From assembly GCA_946886365.1 (NCBI GenBank), contig CAMPIM010000012.1, forward strand, positions 1 through 49,211: DNA of 49,211 nt. The letters are read 5' to 3'. Under the pieces are notes generated by a model, which was not told where the DNA came from, ran no database searches, and saw only the letters and a list, made by a program, of their open reading frames with translations. The position numbers and the translations under genes were made by a program. This stretch comes from an uncultured Novosphingobium sp. Its GTDB lineage: Bacteria; Pseudomonadota; Alphaproteobacteria; Sphingomonadales; Sphingomonadaceae. This document shows positions 7,272 through 18,851 of this stretch, one piece after another (the first letter of the stretch is position 1; every line of letters starts with the position of its first letter).

Positions 7272-8659
7272 AGGCGGGAGGCGATAGCCGCTGGCAACCG
7301 GGTGATCAAATCATCCGCGACAAACGCCGCTCCTGCACGTCTCGCTGCCTCGCCATGAAGCCAGACGGCTTCGCTCGCCGCGCGAAACGGGTCACCCCCA
7401 ACCGCCAGCCGTCCGGCAGCCAGGCCCGCCAGAACATCCCCCGTTCCGGCTGTCGATAGCCAGGATGACCCGCCGGTTGCTACAGCAGCGCGGCCATCGG
7501 GTGCCGCGATGATGCTATCCGGTCCTTTGAGGATCACTATGGCCCCCGTGCGCCGTGCCGCTTCAGCCGCACGATCAATCTTGCTACCGGACAGATCGCC
7601 AAACAGCCTCACGAACTCCCCCTCATGTGGGGTCAGGATCGACGAAGGCGGAACTGGCCCTACCTGCCCCGTTGCCAATAATGTTAGCGCGTCAGCGTCG
7701 AGCACCAGTGGATGACCGCATTGCAGCACTGCCTTCAAACGATCGGCTGCATGCTCATCATGGCCCAAGCCAGGCCCGACCAGCACCGCCGCAAACCTCT
7801 CGTCCTGAAGTTGCGCCTCTACCTGATCAGGCTCGTCAGCCCGCAACATCACGATAGCGTCCGCAGTCGAAGAACCTGTGTCCACGACCAGATGTCGCAC
7901 CATGCCTGCGCCGGAACGCGCCGCAGCCTCGGCAGCAAGTCGCCCTGCCCCCGCCATGCTGCCGCCCACTATGGCGACCAGTCCACGGCTATATTTATGA
8001 TCTGTTGCTCCCGGCGCTGTCAGGCGAGGCGGAGCAAGCCTATGAACGGCTCCGTCATCTCCCACGCCAATGTCCGCACAAGTCAGCCGCTTGAACGTAC
8101 CGGCCGCAGGATGCAGCACATGAGCAGGCTTGAGCGCCCCCAGCGCAATGCAAACGTCGAATTGCGGCACCGGGGACAGCAGTGCCCCACTGTTCGTATC
8201 GACCCCGCTCGGCAGATCGATGGTGTAGCTGAGACCGGCTCGCTCCGTGAGGCTGTTCAGCCGTTCGGCAACAACCTTATCCAGCCCACGCGAAAGCCCC
8301 GTGCCGAATAGAGCATCGACCATTTGGGTTGCCGAACCCGCGTCATTGAGGGACTCGATCGGCCCATTCCATGCTGCCCGTGCACGGCGGCTCGAATCCG
8401 TGCGGCTCTCCCCCAATGCGCCGACACGGACCGGCACGCCCCGCGCCCGCAACAAACGGGCAACGACAAAGCCATCGCCGCCATTATTACCTGGACCACA
8501 CAGCACCAGAAGGTCCCGCCGACCGCCCGCGCGCCAGATGACCTCTGCCGCCGCAGCCCCCGCGCGCTCCATGAGTTTATATTCTGGGATACCACCCGCG
8601 AACACGGCCTGTTCGGCTTGCCGCATCTGGGCTGCGGTCAGGATGGACGTCCCGATCAT
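7268..8659 (-). CDS. nnr: Bifunctional NAD(P)HX epimerase / ADP-dependent NAD(P)HX dehydratase
   Basis: 463 residues in two domains. The N-terminal YjeF_N epimerase domain (about 1-210) has LMERAGAAAAE, the LCGPGNNGGDGFVVAR loop and TIDLPSGVD. The C-terminal ribokinase-like dehydratase domain (about 220-460) has SRGLVAIVGGS, GPGLGHDEH, DADAL, TPHEGEF and STAGTGDVLAG, whose aspartate is catalytic. Together they repair hydrated NADH and NADPH, which form spontaneously or by GAPDH side reaction. The length matches other fused Nnr proteins. It overlaps the genes on both sides by four bases (lipoprotein upstream, methyltransferase downstream), indicating a tight operon. Confidence 0.94.
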   Translation of the reverse strand: MIGTSILTAAQMRQAEQAVFAGGIPEYKLMERAGAAAAEVIWRAGGRRDLLVLCGPGNNGGDGFVVARLLRARGVPVRVGALGESRTDSSRRARAAWNGPIESLNDAGSATQMVDALFGTGLSRGLDKVVAERLNSLTERAGLSYTIDLPSGVDTNSGALLSPVPQFDVCIALGALKPAHVLHPAAGTFKRLTCADIGVGDDGAVHRLAPPRLTAPGATDHKYSRGLVAIVGGSMAGAGRLAAEAAARSGAGMVRHLVVDTGSSTADAIVMLRADEPDQVEAQLQDERFAAVLVGPGLGHDEHAADRLKAVLQCGHPLVLDADALTLLATGQVGPVPPSSILTPHEGEFVRLFGDLSGSKIDRAAEAARRTGAIVILKGPDSIIAAPDGRAAVATGGSSWLSTAGTGDVLAGLAAGRLAVGGDPFRAASEAVWLHGEAARRAGAAFVADDLITRLPAAIASRL

Positions 8660-9019
8660 GGCATAGTTGCCGGAGTAACGGTCGCTGGCAGTCTGTAATG
8701 ATCCTGGCCCGCGCTTACTTCGATAACAGCGTCGCTAATTACGGCGATCTTCGCGGGCTCCGCACCATCAGCCGATGCCAGACCCCGCCTGTCGTCCAGA
8801 ATATGAAAACGGCGGAACCCACCATCCGGGTGGCGGATGATTAGAAGCTCTCCGTCCTGTTCGACCGCGCAAATGCGCGCCCATTTGGCGTCGGCACCGA
8901 TCGCGCAGTCCGCAAGAGCCCTCTTTTCCGATGCAGAGTTCGCAAAGGGGCTCTGCGCCCCTTCGCCCTGATCACAGCCTACCAGGGCGAGGCACAGGAG
9001 TCCCGTCCCGGCGATCTGT

Positions 9020-9039
<20 letters not shown>
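8656..9039 (-). CDS. Putative lipoprotein of unknown function
   Basis: 127 residues beginning with a type II signal peptide: a hydrophobic stretch [11 protein letters not shown] ends in a lipobox cysteine near residue 22. The mature part is about 105 residues, with one Cys pair (ALADCAIG and ARICAVE) that could form a disulfide. [17 protein letters not shown] stretch looks like beta-strand. I do not recognise a family with a known job. The start overlaps the end of ilvD by 20 bases (14 if ATG 9033 is used) and the stop overlaps the next gene by four, so it is co-transcribed with metabolic genes, which does not suggest its role. Confidence 0.8.
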
Positions 9040-10741
<1,702 letters not shown>

Positions 10742-10785
10742 AAAACCTACCCTTCTTGCGCGCCTCCTTTCCAAAAAGGGACGAG

Positions 10786-11502
10786 TCACGCAAGGCTATT
10801 GCGGCATTGTAGCACGATGGGGCCAATTATGCTGGCGAAGCGGCTTTGCCCGTTGCCGTCGCTCACCAGATCCTGCCGCATCTCGATGCCGAGATAAGGT
10901 ATGCCATTGGCTTCGGCATGACGGTTCATGGTCGCGTTCAGCAACCGCCCCGAATAGGGCAGCTGATCGCCGACAATCAGGCCAGCCTCCTCCAGCATCG
11001 GAATGGCGATGCGGGCCGCACGGGCATCTTCATTATAAAGCACGCCAATGTCCCATGGCCGTTCTGCTTCAGGGTCACTTGCCAGTTGCGGGGTGAAGCT
11101 GTGCGCTGAGAGGATGAAAGGCGACGTCATTCCGTCGAGCAGTCCGCCGATCTGATGATGATAGGGATGATGAAAGCGGATCATCCGATCGGAAAGGTCT
11201 GCATGGCGATTGCCCGGAATGACATGACCATCGCTCATCACGGGCAGCAGGCCCGGCGCGTCATCCTCACGATTAAGGTCGATCACAAGCCTAGAAATGC
11301 CACCCAATATCGCGGTGCATCCCAACTGCTCCGCGAGTAACCGGCTGACCTCGGCCGCTCCGATGTCTATGGCGATGTGGTTGCTCAGCAGGGCAGGATC
11401 GATATCCAGATCGATGTCGGCAGGCACGTGAGCCGACGCATGATCCGCGATGATGAGCAGGTCGAGGGGGCCGCCTTCCACCTGTGTAAATGCCTCGCTC
11501 AC
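10786..11502 (-). CDS. N-formylglutamate amidohydrolase family protein
   Basis: About 238 residues. The family marks are [13 protein letters not shown] near the start (putative metal ligands), RLVIDLNRE, a HHPYHHQI stretch, [10 protein letters not shown] and GIEMRQDL near the end. Family members hydrolyse N-formylglutamate in histidine breakdown, but many are uncharacterised amidohydrolases. No hut genes are nearby, so the substrate is open. A GTG at 11502 is chosen because it overlaps the ispE stop as GTGA, a typical coupling arrangement; ATG 11532 would lie inside ispE. It ends 44 bases before the ilvD start. Confidence 0.85.
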   Translation of the reverse strand: MSEAFTQVEGGPLDLLIIADHASAHVPADIDLDIDPALLSNHIAIDIGAAEVSRLLAEQLGCTAILGGISRLVIDLNREDDAPGLLPVMSDGHVIPGNRHADLSDRMIRFHHPYHHQIGGLLDGMTSPFILSAHSFTPQLASDPEAERPWDIGVLYNEDARAARIAIPMLEEAGLIVGDQLPYSGRLLNATMNRHAEANGIPYLGIEMRQDLVSDGNGQSRFASIIGPIVLQCRNSLA

Positions 11503-12368
11503 GCTCCGCCGATCTCCGTTTCCATTACCCACCAGCCGGGTTGAATCGCTGATGTTGTGCGCGCGGCCACAGCTCGCTCGCCCGGATCATCGAACAACGC
11601 AAAGCAGGTTGCGCCAGACCCCGACATCCGAGCCAGCCTGACACCCACTTGCTCCCGTAGCAGGGAAAGCACGTCGGCAATAACAGGCGCTACCGCGATC
11701 GCCGCCGGTTCCAGGTCATTGCGCGCACTTGCGATCACATCGTCGAGGGTCGCAGCGGTTAAGGGGCCTCGATCTAGCCGGTCCCATCGACTGAAGACAT
11801 CGGCCGTGGAGACGCCGACACCTGGATTGACCAGGAGCATCGCCGTCCCCTCCAAGCCTTGGACATCCAGGGCCTCGAGCACTTCGCCCCGGCCGCGCAC
11901 CATCTGCGTAACGCTGCTGACGCAGGCTGGCACGTCCGAACCCAGGGACAGGGCGATGCGCTCCAGTTCAGCGCCGGGGAGTCGTGCGTCCCACAACCGG
12001 TTCAGCAGTCGCAACGTCGCCGCCGCATCGGCGGAGCCGCCGCCAATGCCCGATGCTACCGGAAGGTTTTTCGTCAGCTTCAACGCAGCGCCGCGCGCTT
12101 CACCCAAATAGTCCTGCAGCGCCCGGGCGGCTCTCATGACGAGATTATCGGTGTCGGAGCCCAATGCCTTGCCGAACGGCCCATCCAGCGTCAGGCTGAT
12201 TTCCTCCCCATGGCCTAGACTTCCGCTGAGGAGGTCTCCGTCCTTCGCAAACACAAACAGGCTTTCCAGCGCATGATAGCCATCCGGCCGCCGATCTCGC
12301 ACGTGCAGGGCGAGATTCACCTTTGCGAAGGCGGTTTCCAACAACATTGCAGCTTCAGGGTGCGACAT
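11499..12368 (-). CDS. ispE: 4-diphosphocytidyl-2-C-methyl-D-erythritol kinase
   Basis: 289 residues of the GHMP kinase family. AKVNLALHV with the substrate-positioning lysine and RPDGYHAL are near the N-terminus. The glycine-rich ATP loop PVASGIGGGSADAAA lies near residue 105, and a C-terminal MSGSGATCFALFD loop completes the site. It phosphorylates CDP-methylerythritol in the non-mevalonate isoprenoid pathway. ATG 12368 overlaps the TPR gene's stop by 14 bases; ATG 12347 (giving MLLETAFAKVNL) is equally possible and neither has a clear ribosome site, so translation is likely coupled to the upstream gene. Confidence 0.94.
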   Translation of the reverse strand: MSHPEAAMLLETAFAKVNLALHVRDRRPDGYHALESLFVFAKDGDLLSGSLGHGEEISLTLDGPFGKALGSDTDNLVMRAARALQDYLGEARGAALKLTKNLPVASGIGGGSADAAATLRLLNRLWDARLPGAELERIALSLGSDVPACVSSVTQMVRGRGEVLEALDVQGLEGTAMLLVNPGVGVSTADVFSRWDRLDRGPLTAATLDDVIASARNDLEPAAIAVAPVIADVLSLLREQVGVRLARMSGSGATCFALFDDPGERAVAARTTSAIQPGWWVMETEIGGA

Positions 12369-13986
12369 ATTCTGGCGTCATCCCGGTTTTCGCCTTCGCA
12401 TGAAGTCGCGCCGCCACTTCTCCTTCCGCGAAGACAGCCGCAGCCCGCCAGGCGTAGCGCGCTTCATAGCGGCGTCCGGCGGCCCATAACGCGTCGCCGA
12501 GATGTTCGTTGATGGTCACATCAGCCGGAGCACCTTCCGCCGCACGCTCCAGCACAGGCACAGCCGTTTCCACATCTCCGGTCACGAAATGCGCCCATCC
12601 AAGAGAGTCCGTTATGGACGGGTCGTCTGGTTTCAGGGCGCTCGCCTTCTTCAAAAGTTCAAGCGCAGCCGTAACATTCTGCCGCCGCTCGACCTGAGCG
12701 TAGCCCAGATAGTTCAGCACCGCCGGCTCATTGGGCGCGATCTTCGCAGCGCGCTCCAGGGCTCCACGGGCTTCGTCCCATCGGCCCGCCTGCTCAAGCG
12801 CACTGCCCTGCATCAGCAACAGAGCCCAAGGCACATTGTCCGCGCCGTAGCGCCCTTCGGCCATCCGGAAAGCGTCAGCAGCCCCGGTGAAATCCTTCGC
12901 TTGCGCCAGCAACTGCCCCAGCTTCACCATATGATCCACATCCGCACCCGATGCGTTAGCCAGGGAGCGGGCGAGCGATATTGCTGCCGTGCTGTCATCA
13001 GACGCCGCGAGTGCATTGACCATCGCCGCCTGCCTGAGCGATCCAAACCAACCTTCTGGCGCGACCTGGTTCAGTTCAGACACAGCCTGGTCCCCGCGCC
13101 CGGCCTCGGTCAGCAATTGCGCCAGGGCCAGCCTGCCATCAGCGCCGCCGGGATTGGCGAAGCTGGCGATGCGAGCCAGCCTGATCGCCAGCATACGCGT
13201 ACTCTCATCAGATGAAATGTCGGCAGCCAAACGCACAAGCAGCCGGGCAAACCCCTGCGCTGGCGTCAGCGCTCGCCCTGCTTCCCCGACTCCGCGTTTG
13301 CGCGCGATATCCTTCCGCGCCAGAGCATAGTCGGCCCGCCCATCAGGAAGCAAAGCCATCGCCTCCGTTCTTGCGCCCCGAGCCGCAAGCTGCGCCGCGA
13401 AGGTCAGCCGCATTTCGGCGAGTTCGACCGTGCGCAGCCCGAGCGCGCGATTGATCGCCAGCCTAGCGCCCGCAACGTCTCCACGGCCAAGCGCCTGGAG
13501 CGCGATATGCTCATCAATGTATCGCCGCGCGAGGGAGGCATAGCGATCCGCCGGGTCGATCTCCGGCGGCGCAACCCGGCCTTCACCCACCGCAATCCAG
13601 CTGCGGATTATCGGCGCCAGAAACCCGAAATTGCCTTCAGCCGCGACCCGATCCGTGATCTGACCGGCCGCCTTCCAATCCTTGCGGGTCAAAGCTTCGC
13701 CAAGAAACAGGAGCGACCCGTCCCTTGGCATCAGGCCTTTGGCGTCGAGCAGCCTTGCCGATCGCATGGCCAGAGCCATGTCGCCGCTCATCAAAGCATG
13801 CAGATAGGAACGCCTCGCCACCTCCACGCTGTCCGAATCACCGGCCAGCGCATCGCGATAGCTATTAAGCGCAATGCGCGCCGCTCCATCACTGTCGGCC
13901 AACCTGCCCCGCGCATAAGCATGCAGCGCGCTCGACCGATCCACCGATGCGCCAGCAGGGGAAGCCAGCAGCATCGGCAGCAACAT
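12355..13986 (-). CDS. Exported tetratricopeptide-repeat protein
   Basis: About 543 residues. It begins with a short hydrophobic leader MLLPMLLASPAGASVD, probably a Sec signal, and continues as helical repeats. Clear TPR units sit near the end, for example PNEPAVLNYLGYAQVERR and PDDPSITDSLGWAHFVTG followed by VTINEHLGDALWAAGRRYEA. Such proteins are scaffolds; this C-terminal GYA/GWA/GDALW pattern is common in alphaproteobacterial outer-membrane or periplasmic TPR proteins. The frame stays open to 14196, but that part overlaps the ETF-QO gene and is arginine-rich, so ATG 13986, 16 bases after that gene's stop, is used. No specific partner can be named. Confidence 0.85.
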   Translation of the reverse strand: MLLPMLLASPAGASVDRSSALHAYARGRLADSDGAARIALNSYRDALAGDSDSVEVARRSYLHALMSGDMALAMRSARLLDAKGLMPRDGSLLFLGEALTRKDWKAAGQITDRVAAEGNFGFLAPIIRSWIAVGEGRVAPPEIDPADRYASLARRYIDEHIALQALGRGDVAGARLAINRALGLRTVELAEMRLTFAAQLAARGARTEAMALLPDGRADYALARKDIARKRGVGEAGRALTPAQGFARLLVRLAADISSDESTRMLAIRLARIASFANPGGADGRLALAQLLTEAGRGDQAVSELNQVAPEGWFGSLRQAAMVNALAASDDSTAAISLARSLANASGADVDHMVKLGQLLAQAKDFTGAADAFRMAEGRYGADNVPWALLLMQGSALEQAGRWDEARGALERAAKIAPNEPAVLNYLGYAQVERRQNVTAALELLKKASALKPDDPSITDSLGWAHFVTGDVETAVPVLERAAEGAPADVTINEHLGDALWAAGRRYEARYAWRAAAVFAEGEVAARLHAKAKTGMTPEYVAP

Positions 13987-14002
13987 CGCAGAGAGCAGGC
14001 GC

Positions 14003-15655
14003 CTACATGTTGGGATAGTTCGGCCCCCCGCCGCCTTCGGGCACGACCCAGTTGATGTTCTGCGTCGGGTCCTTGATGTCACACGTCTTGCAGTGGACAC
14101 AGTTCTGGGCGTTGATCTGGAATCGGGGATTGCCCTCATCCTGCCCAACCACCTCGTAGACCCCCGCCGGGCAATAGCGCTGCGCCGGTTCGTCATACAT
14201 GGGGAGGTTGTAATTGATCGGGATGGACGGGTCCTTCAACTGAAGGTGAACCGGCTGGTCCTCCTCATGATTGGTGTTCGACAGGAACACAGACGACAGG
14301 CGATCAAAGCTGATCACCCCATCGGGCTTGGGATAGTCGATCTTGTGCCCGATCTCCTTGGGCCAGATCTTTTCATTATCCGGCTTGTGCTTCATCGTGA
14401 AGGGCAGGCCGATCTTCAGCGTGCGCATCCACATATCGACACCCGCCAGCAACGTGCCGATCGTATTGCCGAACTTGGCCAGCAGCGGCTCGGCATTCTT
14501 GACCAGCTTCAATTCGTCCGCGATCCAGCTCGACCGCAGGCGATCATCATAGTCGTGCAGGACATCGCGCGAGCGTTCGTTCTGAATCGCTTCAAACGCC
14601 GCCTCGGCCGCCAGCATACCGGACTTCATCGCCGTATGCGTGCCCTTGATGCGCGGCACATTGACGAAGCCTGCCGAGCAACCAATCAGCGCACCGCCAG
14701 GGAACACCAGCTTCGGCACCGACTGCCAACCACCTTCATTGATCACGCGCGCGCCATAGGACACGCGGCGCCCGCCCTCCAGATACTGGCGGATCGCCGG
14801 GTGCTGTTTCCAGCGCTGGAACTCCTCGAAGGGATAGAGGTAGGGGTTGCGGTATCCGAGGCCAACCACGAAGCCGATCGCAACCTGCCCGTTGGCCTGA
14901 TGATAAAGGAAGCCGCCGCCGTAGGCGTCAGTCAGCGGCCAAGCCTGCGTGTGGATGACCAGGCCCGGCTTGTGCTTGGCGGGATCGATATCCCACAATT
15001 CCTTCATGCCCAGGCCATAGACCTGCGGTTCACAATCCTTGTCCAGTTCGAACTGGCGCTTGAGGATCTTGGTCAGGTGGCCGCGCGCGCCTTCCGCGAA
15101 GAAGGTATATTTGGCGTGCAGTTCCAGCCCCGGCTGATAATCGCCCTTGCGATTGCCTTCCCGGTCGATGCCCATGTCGCCGGTGGCGACTCCTTTTACA
15201 CTACCATCTTCATTGTAGAGAATTTCGGCGGCGGCGAATCCGGGGAATATTTCGACGCCCAGTCCTTCGGCTTGCTCGGCAAGCCAGCGGCACAGATTGC
15301 CCAGCGACCCGGTATAGGTCCCCTTGTTGTGCATCCAGCGAGGCGTGGCGATGTGGGGCACAGGCAATTTGCCGCGCTTGGTCAGGAACCAGTGCTGGTT
15401 ATCGCGCACGGGAACCTCAGCAAGCGAACAGCCCATGTCCCGCCAGTCCGGCAACAATTCATCAAGCGCCTTGGGATCGATCACCGCGCCCGACAGAATA
15501 TGGGCGCCGATCTCGGACCCTTTTTCCAGAACGCACACCGCCAGTTCCTGACCGGCGTCATTGGCCAGCTGCTTCAGCCTGATCGCCGCGGACAGCCCCG
15601 CCGGTCCCCCGCCGACGATGACGATGTCATAGGGCATCGATTCCCGTTCGCTCAT
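14003..15655 (-). CDS. Electron transfer flavoprotein-ubiquinone oxidoreductase
   Basis: 550 residues. An N-terminal FAD motif DIVIVGGGPAGLSAAIRL, a second flavin segment and a quinone-binding membrane-associated region (around PGGALIGCSAGFVNVPRIKG) lead to a C-terminal 4Fe-4S domain with cysteines near C495, C519, C522 and C525 (NCVHCKTCDI). It passes electrons from acyl-CoA and amine dehydrogenases through ETF to ubiquinone at the inner membrane. Length and ending match the family (ETF-QO, PF05187 type). It is first in a minus-strand run with the TPR protein and ispE, and divergent from the UDG-like gene. Confidence 0.95.
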   Translation of the reverse strand: MSERESMPYDIVIVGGGPAGLSAAIRLKQLANDAGQELAVCVLEKGSEIGAHILSGAVIDPKALDELLPDWRDMGCSLAEVPVRDNQHWFLTKRGKLPVPHIATPRWMHNKGTYTGSLGNLCRWLAEQAEGLGVEIFPGFAAAEILYNEDGSVKGVATGDMGIDREGNRKGDYQPGLELHAKYTFFAEGARGHLTKILKRQFELDKDCEPQVYGLGMKELWDIDPAKHKPGLVIHTQAWPLTDAYGGGFLYHQANGQVAIGFVVGLGYRNPYLYPFEEFQRWKQHPAIRQYLEGGRRVSYGARVINEGGWQSVPKLVFPGGALIGCSAGFVNVPRIKGTHTAMKSGMLAAEAAFEAIQNERSRDVLHDYDDRLRSSWIADELKLVKNAEPLLAKFGNTIGTLLAGVDMWMRTLKIGLPFTMKHKPDNEKIWPKEIGHKIDYPKPDGVISFDRLSSVFLSNTNHEEDQPVHLQLKDPSIPINYNLPMYDEPAQRYCPAGVYEVVGQDEGNPRFQINAQNCVHCKTCDIKDPTQNINWVVPEGGGGPNYPNM

Positions 15656-15784
15656 AATCCCTCCATCGAGACGGGCCGGATAGTTTCCCTCTCCTGTCCG
15701 GCCGCCGCATTACTCAAACGATTTACCACTGGTTGCCGATGAAGATTCTTGACCCCGGCGTCAACCTCTGGCCCTAGAAGAACG

Positions 15785-16504
15785 ATGCGGGGAATGACGG
15801 AAGACTTGGCCGATGCTGCCAGCGCCTATCTGGCATGGTGGGACATGGCGGGCGTTGATGGCGCGACGACGGAAACGCCGGTCAATTGGCTGCGACCAAC
15901 GCCCGCGACCGCTCCGCCATCATCCACTTCCCCTCCCGCCACGGTGAAGAAGCCCGGATCGCTTCAGGATTTTACGACCTGGCTCGCTGAGGATGCGGGA
16001 CAACCCGAGCGCCGCTGGGCCGGAACGCCCATATTGCCGCAGGGACAAGCTGGATCTCCGCTGATGGTGATCACGGACATGCCCGATCCGGCCGACATGG
16101 ACGCAGGCACATTGCTTGCCGACCGCGCCGGACGCTTGTTCGACGCCATGCTCTCTGCCATCGGCTTGTCGCGTGAAACGGTCTACATCGCTTCCCTCTT
16201 TTGCGCGCGCCCACCCGGCGGCATGGTGGAGGCGGCGGATCTGAATGCTGCGGCCGATCGCATGCGCACCCATGTTTCCCTCGCAGCTCCCGGCAAGCTG
16301 CTGCTTCTGGGCGACCGGACGATCCGCACATTCCTTCCCGTACAAGACAAGCAAGGGATGGAAAGTTTACACTTTTTTAACCATGATGGCGGCATTGTGC
16401 CTGCTTTAGCCACTTTCCACCCGCGGCTCCTGCTCGGGCAGCCCGCGGCGAAAGCGGAATGTTGGCGCACATTGCAACGCCTGGTCGAGGATATGCATCA
16501 GTGA
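15785..16504 (+). CDS. Degenerate family-4 uracil-DNA glycosylase-like protein
   Basis: About 239 residues. The C-terminal two thirds follow the UDG-superfamily outline: LADRAGRLFDAMLSAIGLSR, then VYIASLFCARPPGG, a LLLLGDRTIRTFL core strand and ATFHPRLLL, matching the family's motif with HP. The four Fe-S cysteines of family 4 are absent, and the first catalytic motif (normally GEAPG) reads TDMPDPADM. It may therefore be a non-catalytic or altered glycosylase. The ATG at 15785 is used; 15794 is an alternative. The stop overlaps the next gene's GTG, so the two are translationally linked. Assignment to the superfamily is good; activity is doubtful. Confidence 0.75.
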   Translation: MRGMTEDLADAASAYLAWWDMAGVDGATTETPVNWLRPTPATAPPSSTSPPATVKKPGSLQDFTTWLAEDAGQPERRWAGTPILPQGQAGSPLMVITDMPDPADMDAGTLLADRAGRLFDAMLSAIGLSRETVYIASLFCARPPGGMVEAADLNAAADRMRTHVSLAAPGKLLLLGDRTIRTFLPVQDKQGMESLHFFNHDGGIVPALATFHPRLLLGQPAAKAECWRTLQRLVEDMHQ

Positions 16505-18288
16505 TTCGCGCGCTCACCCGATCTTCCTGTCTGGCTCTGGCCGCCATGAGTGCCGCCGCAGCCATGCCCGCAAAAGCGGATAACGCGCCGTCGGCCGCAG
16601 CATTCAGGTCCGACTTCAACTCCGCCTTGTCCATCAATGACGCCGACAAGGGGCGTTACTCCGCCATATACGCCGCGCTGACGAGTCAGAGTTGGGCTGA
16701 CGCAAAAGCCATGATCCTGGCGTTGGATCAGCAGGATCCGATGCGTTTCGTTGCCCTCTCCGACCTCTATGTGGCGAAGGACTCTCCACGCGTCGAGCTG
16801 TTCGATGTGCTCGACCTGGTGAACAAGGCAGCTTGGCTTCCCAACGCGGAACAACTTTCGCGGCTCGCGCAGAAGCGCGGCGCGACGATCCTGCCTACCC
16901 TCCCGCAAATCCAGAAGATGGTATGGCTGGGATCGGCCCCTCGCCGCGAATATGTCGCCACGACGAAGACCGACCTGCTGGCCCAGGCGCTGGTTGGCCA
17001 GATCACGCCTTTCATTAAGAATGACGATCCTGTCGGAGCGGAAACGCTGCTGGCGTCCGGGGAAATCGGCCTCACCCCTGAAGGCGTGACGGAAGTGCGC
17101 CAGCGTGTCGCCTGGTCCTATTATATCGAGAATAACGACGCCGACGCACGCCGCATGGCCAACCGAGCGCTCGAAACCCGTTCGAGCAGCGACTGGACGG
17201 TGCAAGCACACTGGACGCTGGGTCTCGCATCTTGGCGCCAGCATGACTGTGCCACAGCCGCGCCTGCGTTCGCCAATGTTGCGGCTCTCGCTGGAAATGC
17301 CGACATGCGGGCAGCAGGCGCCTATTGGGCTTCCCGCGCCTATATGGTCTGCGGTCAGGCCGAAAAGGTCGAAAGCCTTCTGAAGACGGCAGCTCGATCC
17401 GATGAAACCTTCTATGGCTTGCTTGCCCGCGAGACGCTGGGCATACCGGTTGGCGGCGCCAAAATGGCGCCCCACTTTGGCGCAGCCGATTGGCAACAGC
17501 TCAAGGACAGCCCGAATGTCCGCGCGGCCATTGCTCTTGCGTCCATCGGGCAGATCGCGAAGGCCGACCAGTTCATCCGCCACCAGGCGCGGCTGGGCGG
17601 CGCGGCCCAATATGACGCGCTGCTGAAACTGGCCAACGCTCTCAGCCTTCCCGCCACCCAGCTTTGGCTCGCGCACAATGGTCCGGCGGGTAAACAGCCT
17701 GGCAGCTTCGCCCGCTTCCCGACGCCCGACTGGCGTCCGGATGGGGGATGGCGCGTCGATCCCGCATTGATCTATGCCCACACACTTCAGGAATCAGGGT
17801 TCCGTAGCGACGTCGTCAGCAGTGCAGGTGCCCGCGGCCTGATGCAGGTCCTGCCTGGCACCGGCAGCGACATGGGCCTTTCCTCCCCTGCCCAACTCTT
17901 CGTGCCATCGACCAACATGGAATATGGCCAGCGTTACCTGGAAAATCTCCGCAACATGAGCGCCACCGGCGGGCTGCTACCCAAGGTCATGGCCGCCTAT
18001 AATGCAGGCCCCCTGCCCGTCGAACGGTGGAACAGCGAGGTCAAGGACAATGGCGACCCTCTCCTGTTCATGGAGTCGCTGCCCTATTATGAAACCCGCG
18101 CTTATGTGAACATCGTCATGCGCAACTACTGGATGTATCAAATCCAGGCGAAGGGCAGCGCCGATTGCCTCACCGGCATGGCGCAGGGCATGTGGCCGAC
18201 TTTCCCCACCGCCAAGGGGACACGCATGGTCAGGCTGAGCCAGAACAGCAATCTGTCCGCACCCAGCATCGCGGGCGGCTCTGACTAA
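16501..18288 (+). CDS. Soluble lytic murein transglycosylase (Slt70-like)
   Basis: 595 residues, periplasmic. A Sec signal peptide ([23 protein letters not shown]) is followed by a long superhelical U-shaped domain to about residue 410. The goose-lysozyme-type catalytic domain follows: [12 protein letters not shown] with catalytic E431, [25 protein letters not shown] and VMAAYNAGP. It cleaves peptidoglycan with formation of 1,6-anhydromuramic acid. GTG 16501 is used because it gives the signal peptide at residue 1 and overlaps the upstream TGA. Its last base is the first base of the moaB start codon. Confidence 0.93.
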   Translation: MIRALTRSSCLALAAMSAAAAMPAKADNAPSAAAFRSDFNSALSINDADKGRYSAIYAALTSQSWADAKAMILALDQQDPMRFVALSDLYVAKDSPRVELFDVLDLVNKAAWLPNAEQLSRLAQKRGATILPTLPQIQKMVWLGSAPRREYVATTKTDLLAQALVGQITPFIKNDDPVGAETLLASGEIGLTPEGVTEVRQRVAWSYYIENNDADARRMANRALETRSSSDWTVQAHWTLGLASWRQHDCATAAPAFANVAALAGNADMRAAGAYWASRAYMVCGQAEKVESLLKTAARSDETFYGLLARETLGIPVGGAKMAPHFGAADWQQLKDSPNVRAAIALASIGQIAKADQFIRHQARLGGAAQYDALLKLANALSLPATQLWLAHNGPAGKQPGSFARFPTPDWRPDGGWRVDPALIYAHTLQESGFRSDVVSSAGARGLMQVLPGTGSDMGLSSPAQLFVPSTNMEYGQRYLENLRNMSATGGLLPKVMAAYNAGPLPVERWNSEVKDNGDPLLFMESLPYYETRAYVNIVMRNYWMYQIQAKGSADCLTGMAQGMWPTFPTAKGTRMVRLSQNSNLSAPSIAGGSD

Positions 18289-18815
18289 TGCCGATCGATG
18301 AGGACCGGCCATTTCTGCCGGTGCGAATTGCGGTCCTGACGGTGTCCGACAGCAGAGGCCTTGCAGACGATCGATCCGGCGACACCTTGGTCGAGCGGAT
18401 AAAGGCTGCGGGCCACATATTGGCTGCGCGCTATATCGAAAAAGATGATCGAGCCGCCATCGTTGCGCGCCTGCACAGCTGGATTGACGATCCACAGATT
18501 GATTGCATCATCTCCACGGGAGGCACGGGCGTCACCGGTCGCGATGTGACCCCGGAAGCGATCGCCCAGGTCCAGGACAAGGAAATACCTGGCTTCGGCG
18601 AACTGTTCCGCTGGCTCAGCTACCAGACAATCGGAACCTCGACGATACAGTCGCGAGCCACCGCCTGCGTCTCGCGCGGGACCTATATCTTCGCACTGCC
18701 AGGTTCTACCGGCGCGGTGAAGGATGCTTGGGACGGCATTCTCTCCACCCAACTCGACAGCCGTTATCGCCCCTGCAATTTCGTCGAACTGATGCCCCGC
18801 TTGATGGAGCGCTGA
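18288..18815 (+). CDS. moaB: Molybdenum cofactor biosynthesis protein B
   Basis: 175 residues, single MoCF-binding domain. It shows [11 protein letters not shown] at the N-terminus, the nucleotide loop [18 protein letters not shown] near residue 80 and the [17 protein letters not shown] block near 145. MoaB-type proteins adenylylate molybdopterin in many organisms, while in E. coli MoaB is dispensable and MogA does the step, so the exact reaction is uncertain. The start overlaps the transglycosylase stop by one base (TAATG), making this the third gene of a coupled set with no obvious functional link. No other moa genes are in the window. Confidence 0.91.
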   Translation: MPIDEDRPFLPVRIAVLTVSDSRGLADDRSGDTLVERIKAAGHILAARYIEKDDRAAIVARLHSWIDDPQIDCIISTGGTGVTGRDVTPEAIAQVQDKEIPGFGELFRWLSYQTIGTSTIQSRATACVSRGTYIFALPGSTGAVKDAWDGILSTQLDSRYRPCNFVELMPRLMER

Positions 18816-18830
18816 CGAACTGGCCCTTGC

Positions 18831-18851
18831 TACAATGTTCCTATTATGTTC
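18831..18851 (+). promoter_or_regulatory. Candidate LexA (SOS) operator on a promoter -10
   Basis: GTTC-CTATTAT-GTTC (18837-18851) is a perfect match to the alphaproteobacterial LexA box GTTC-N7-GTTC. It directly follows TACAAT (18831-18836), a near-consensus -10, and ends nine bases before the radical SAM start codon. LexA binding here would block that promoter. No good -35 is visible. A match of this kind is expected about once or twice by chance on both strands of a window this size, so the position in the only promoter-sized gap is what counts. Confidence 0.55.

Noticed and set aside
13987..14196. N-terminal extension of the TPR protein into ETF-QO
   Set aside because: Arginine/serine-rich translation typical of a shadow frame; the signal-like leader starts at 13986.
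14093..15742. A 549-codon open frame opposite the ETF-QO gene
   Set aside because: It mirrors a strongly conserved gene in high-GC DNA; its translation is rich in Arg, His and Gln with no recognisable domain and no ribosome site.
16498..17781. A 427-codon open frame opposite the lytic transglycosylase
   Set aside because: Antisense shadow of a well supported gene; no domain or start signal.
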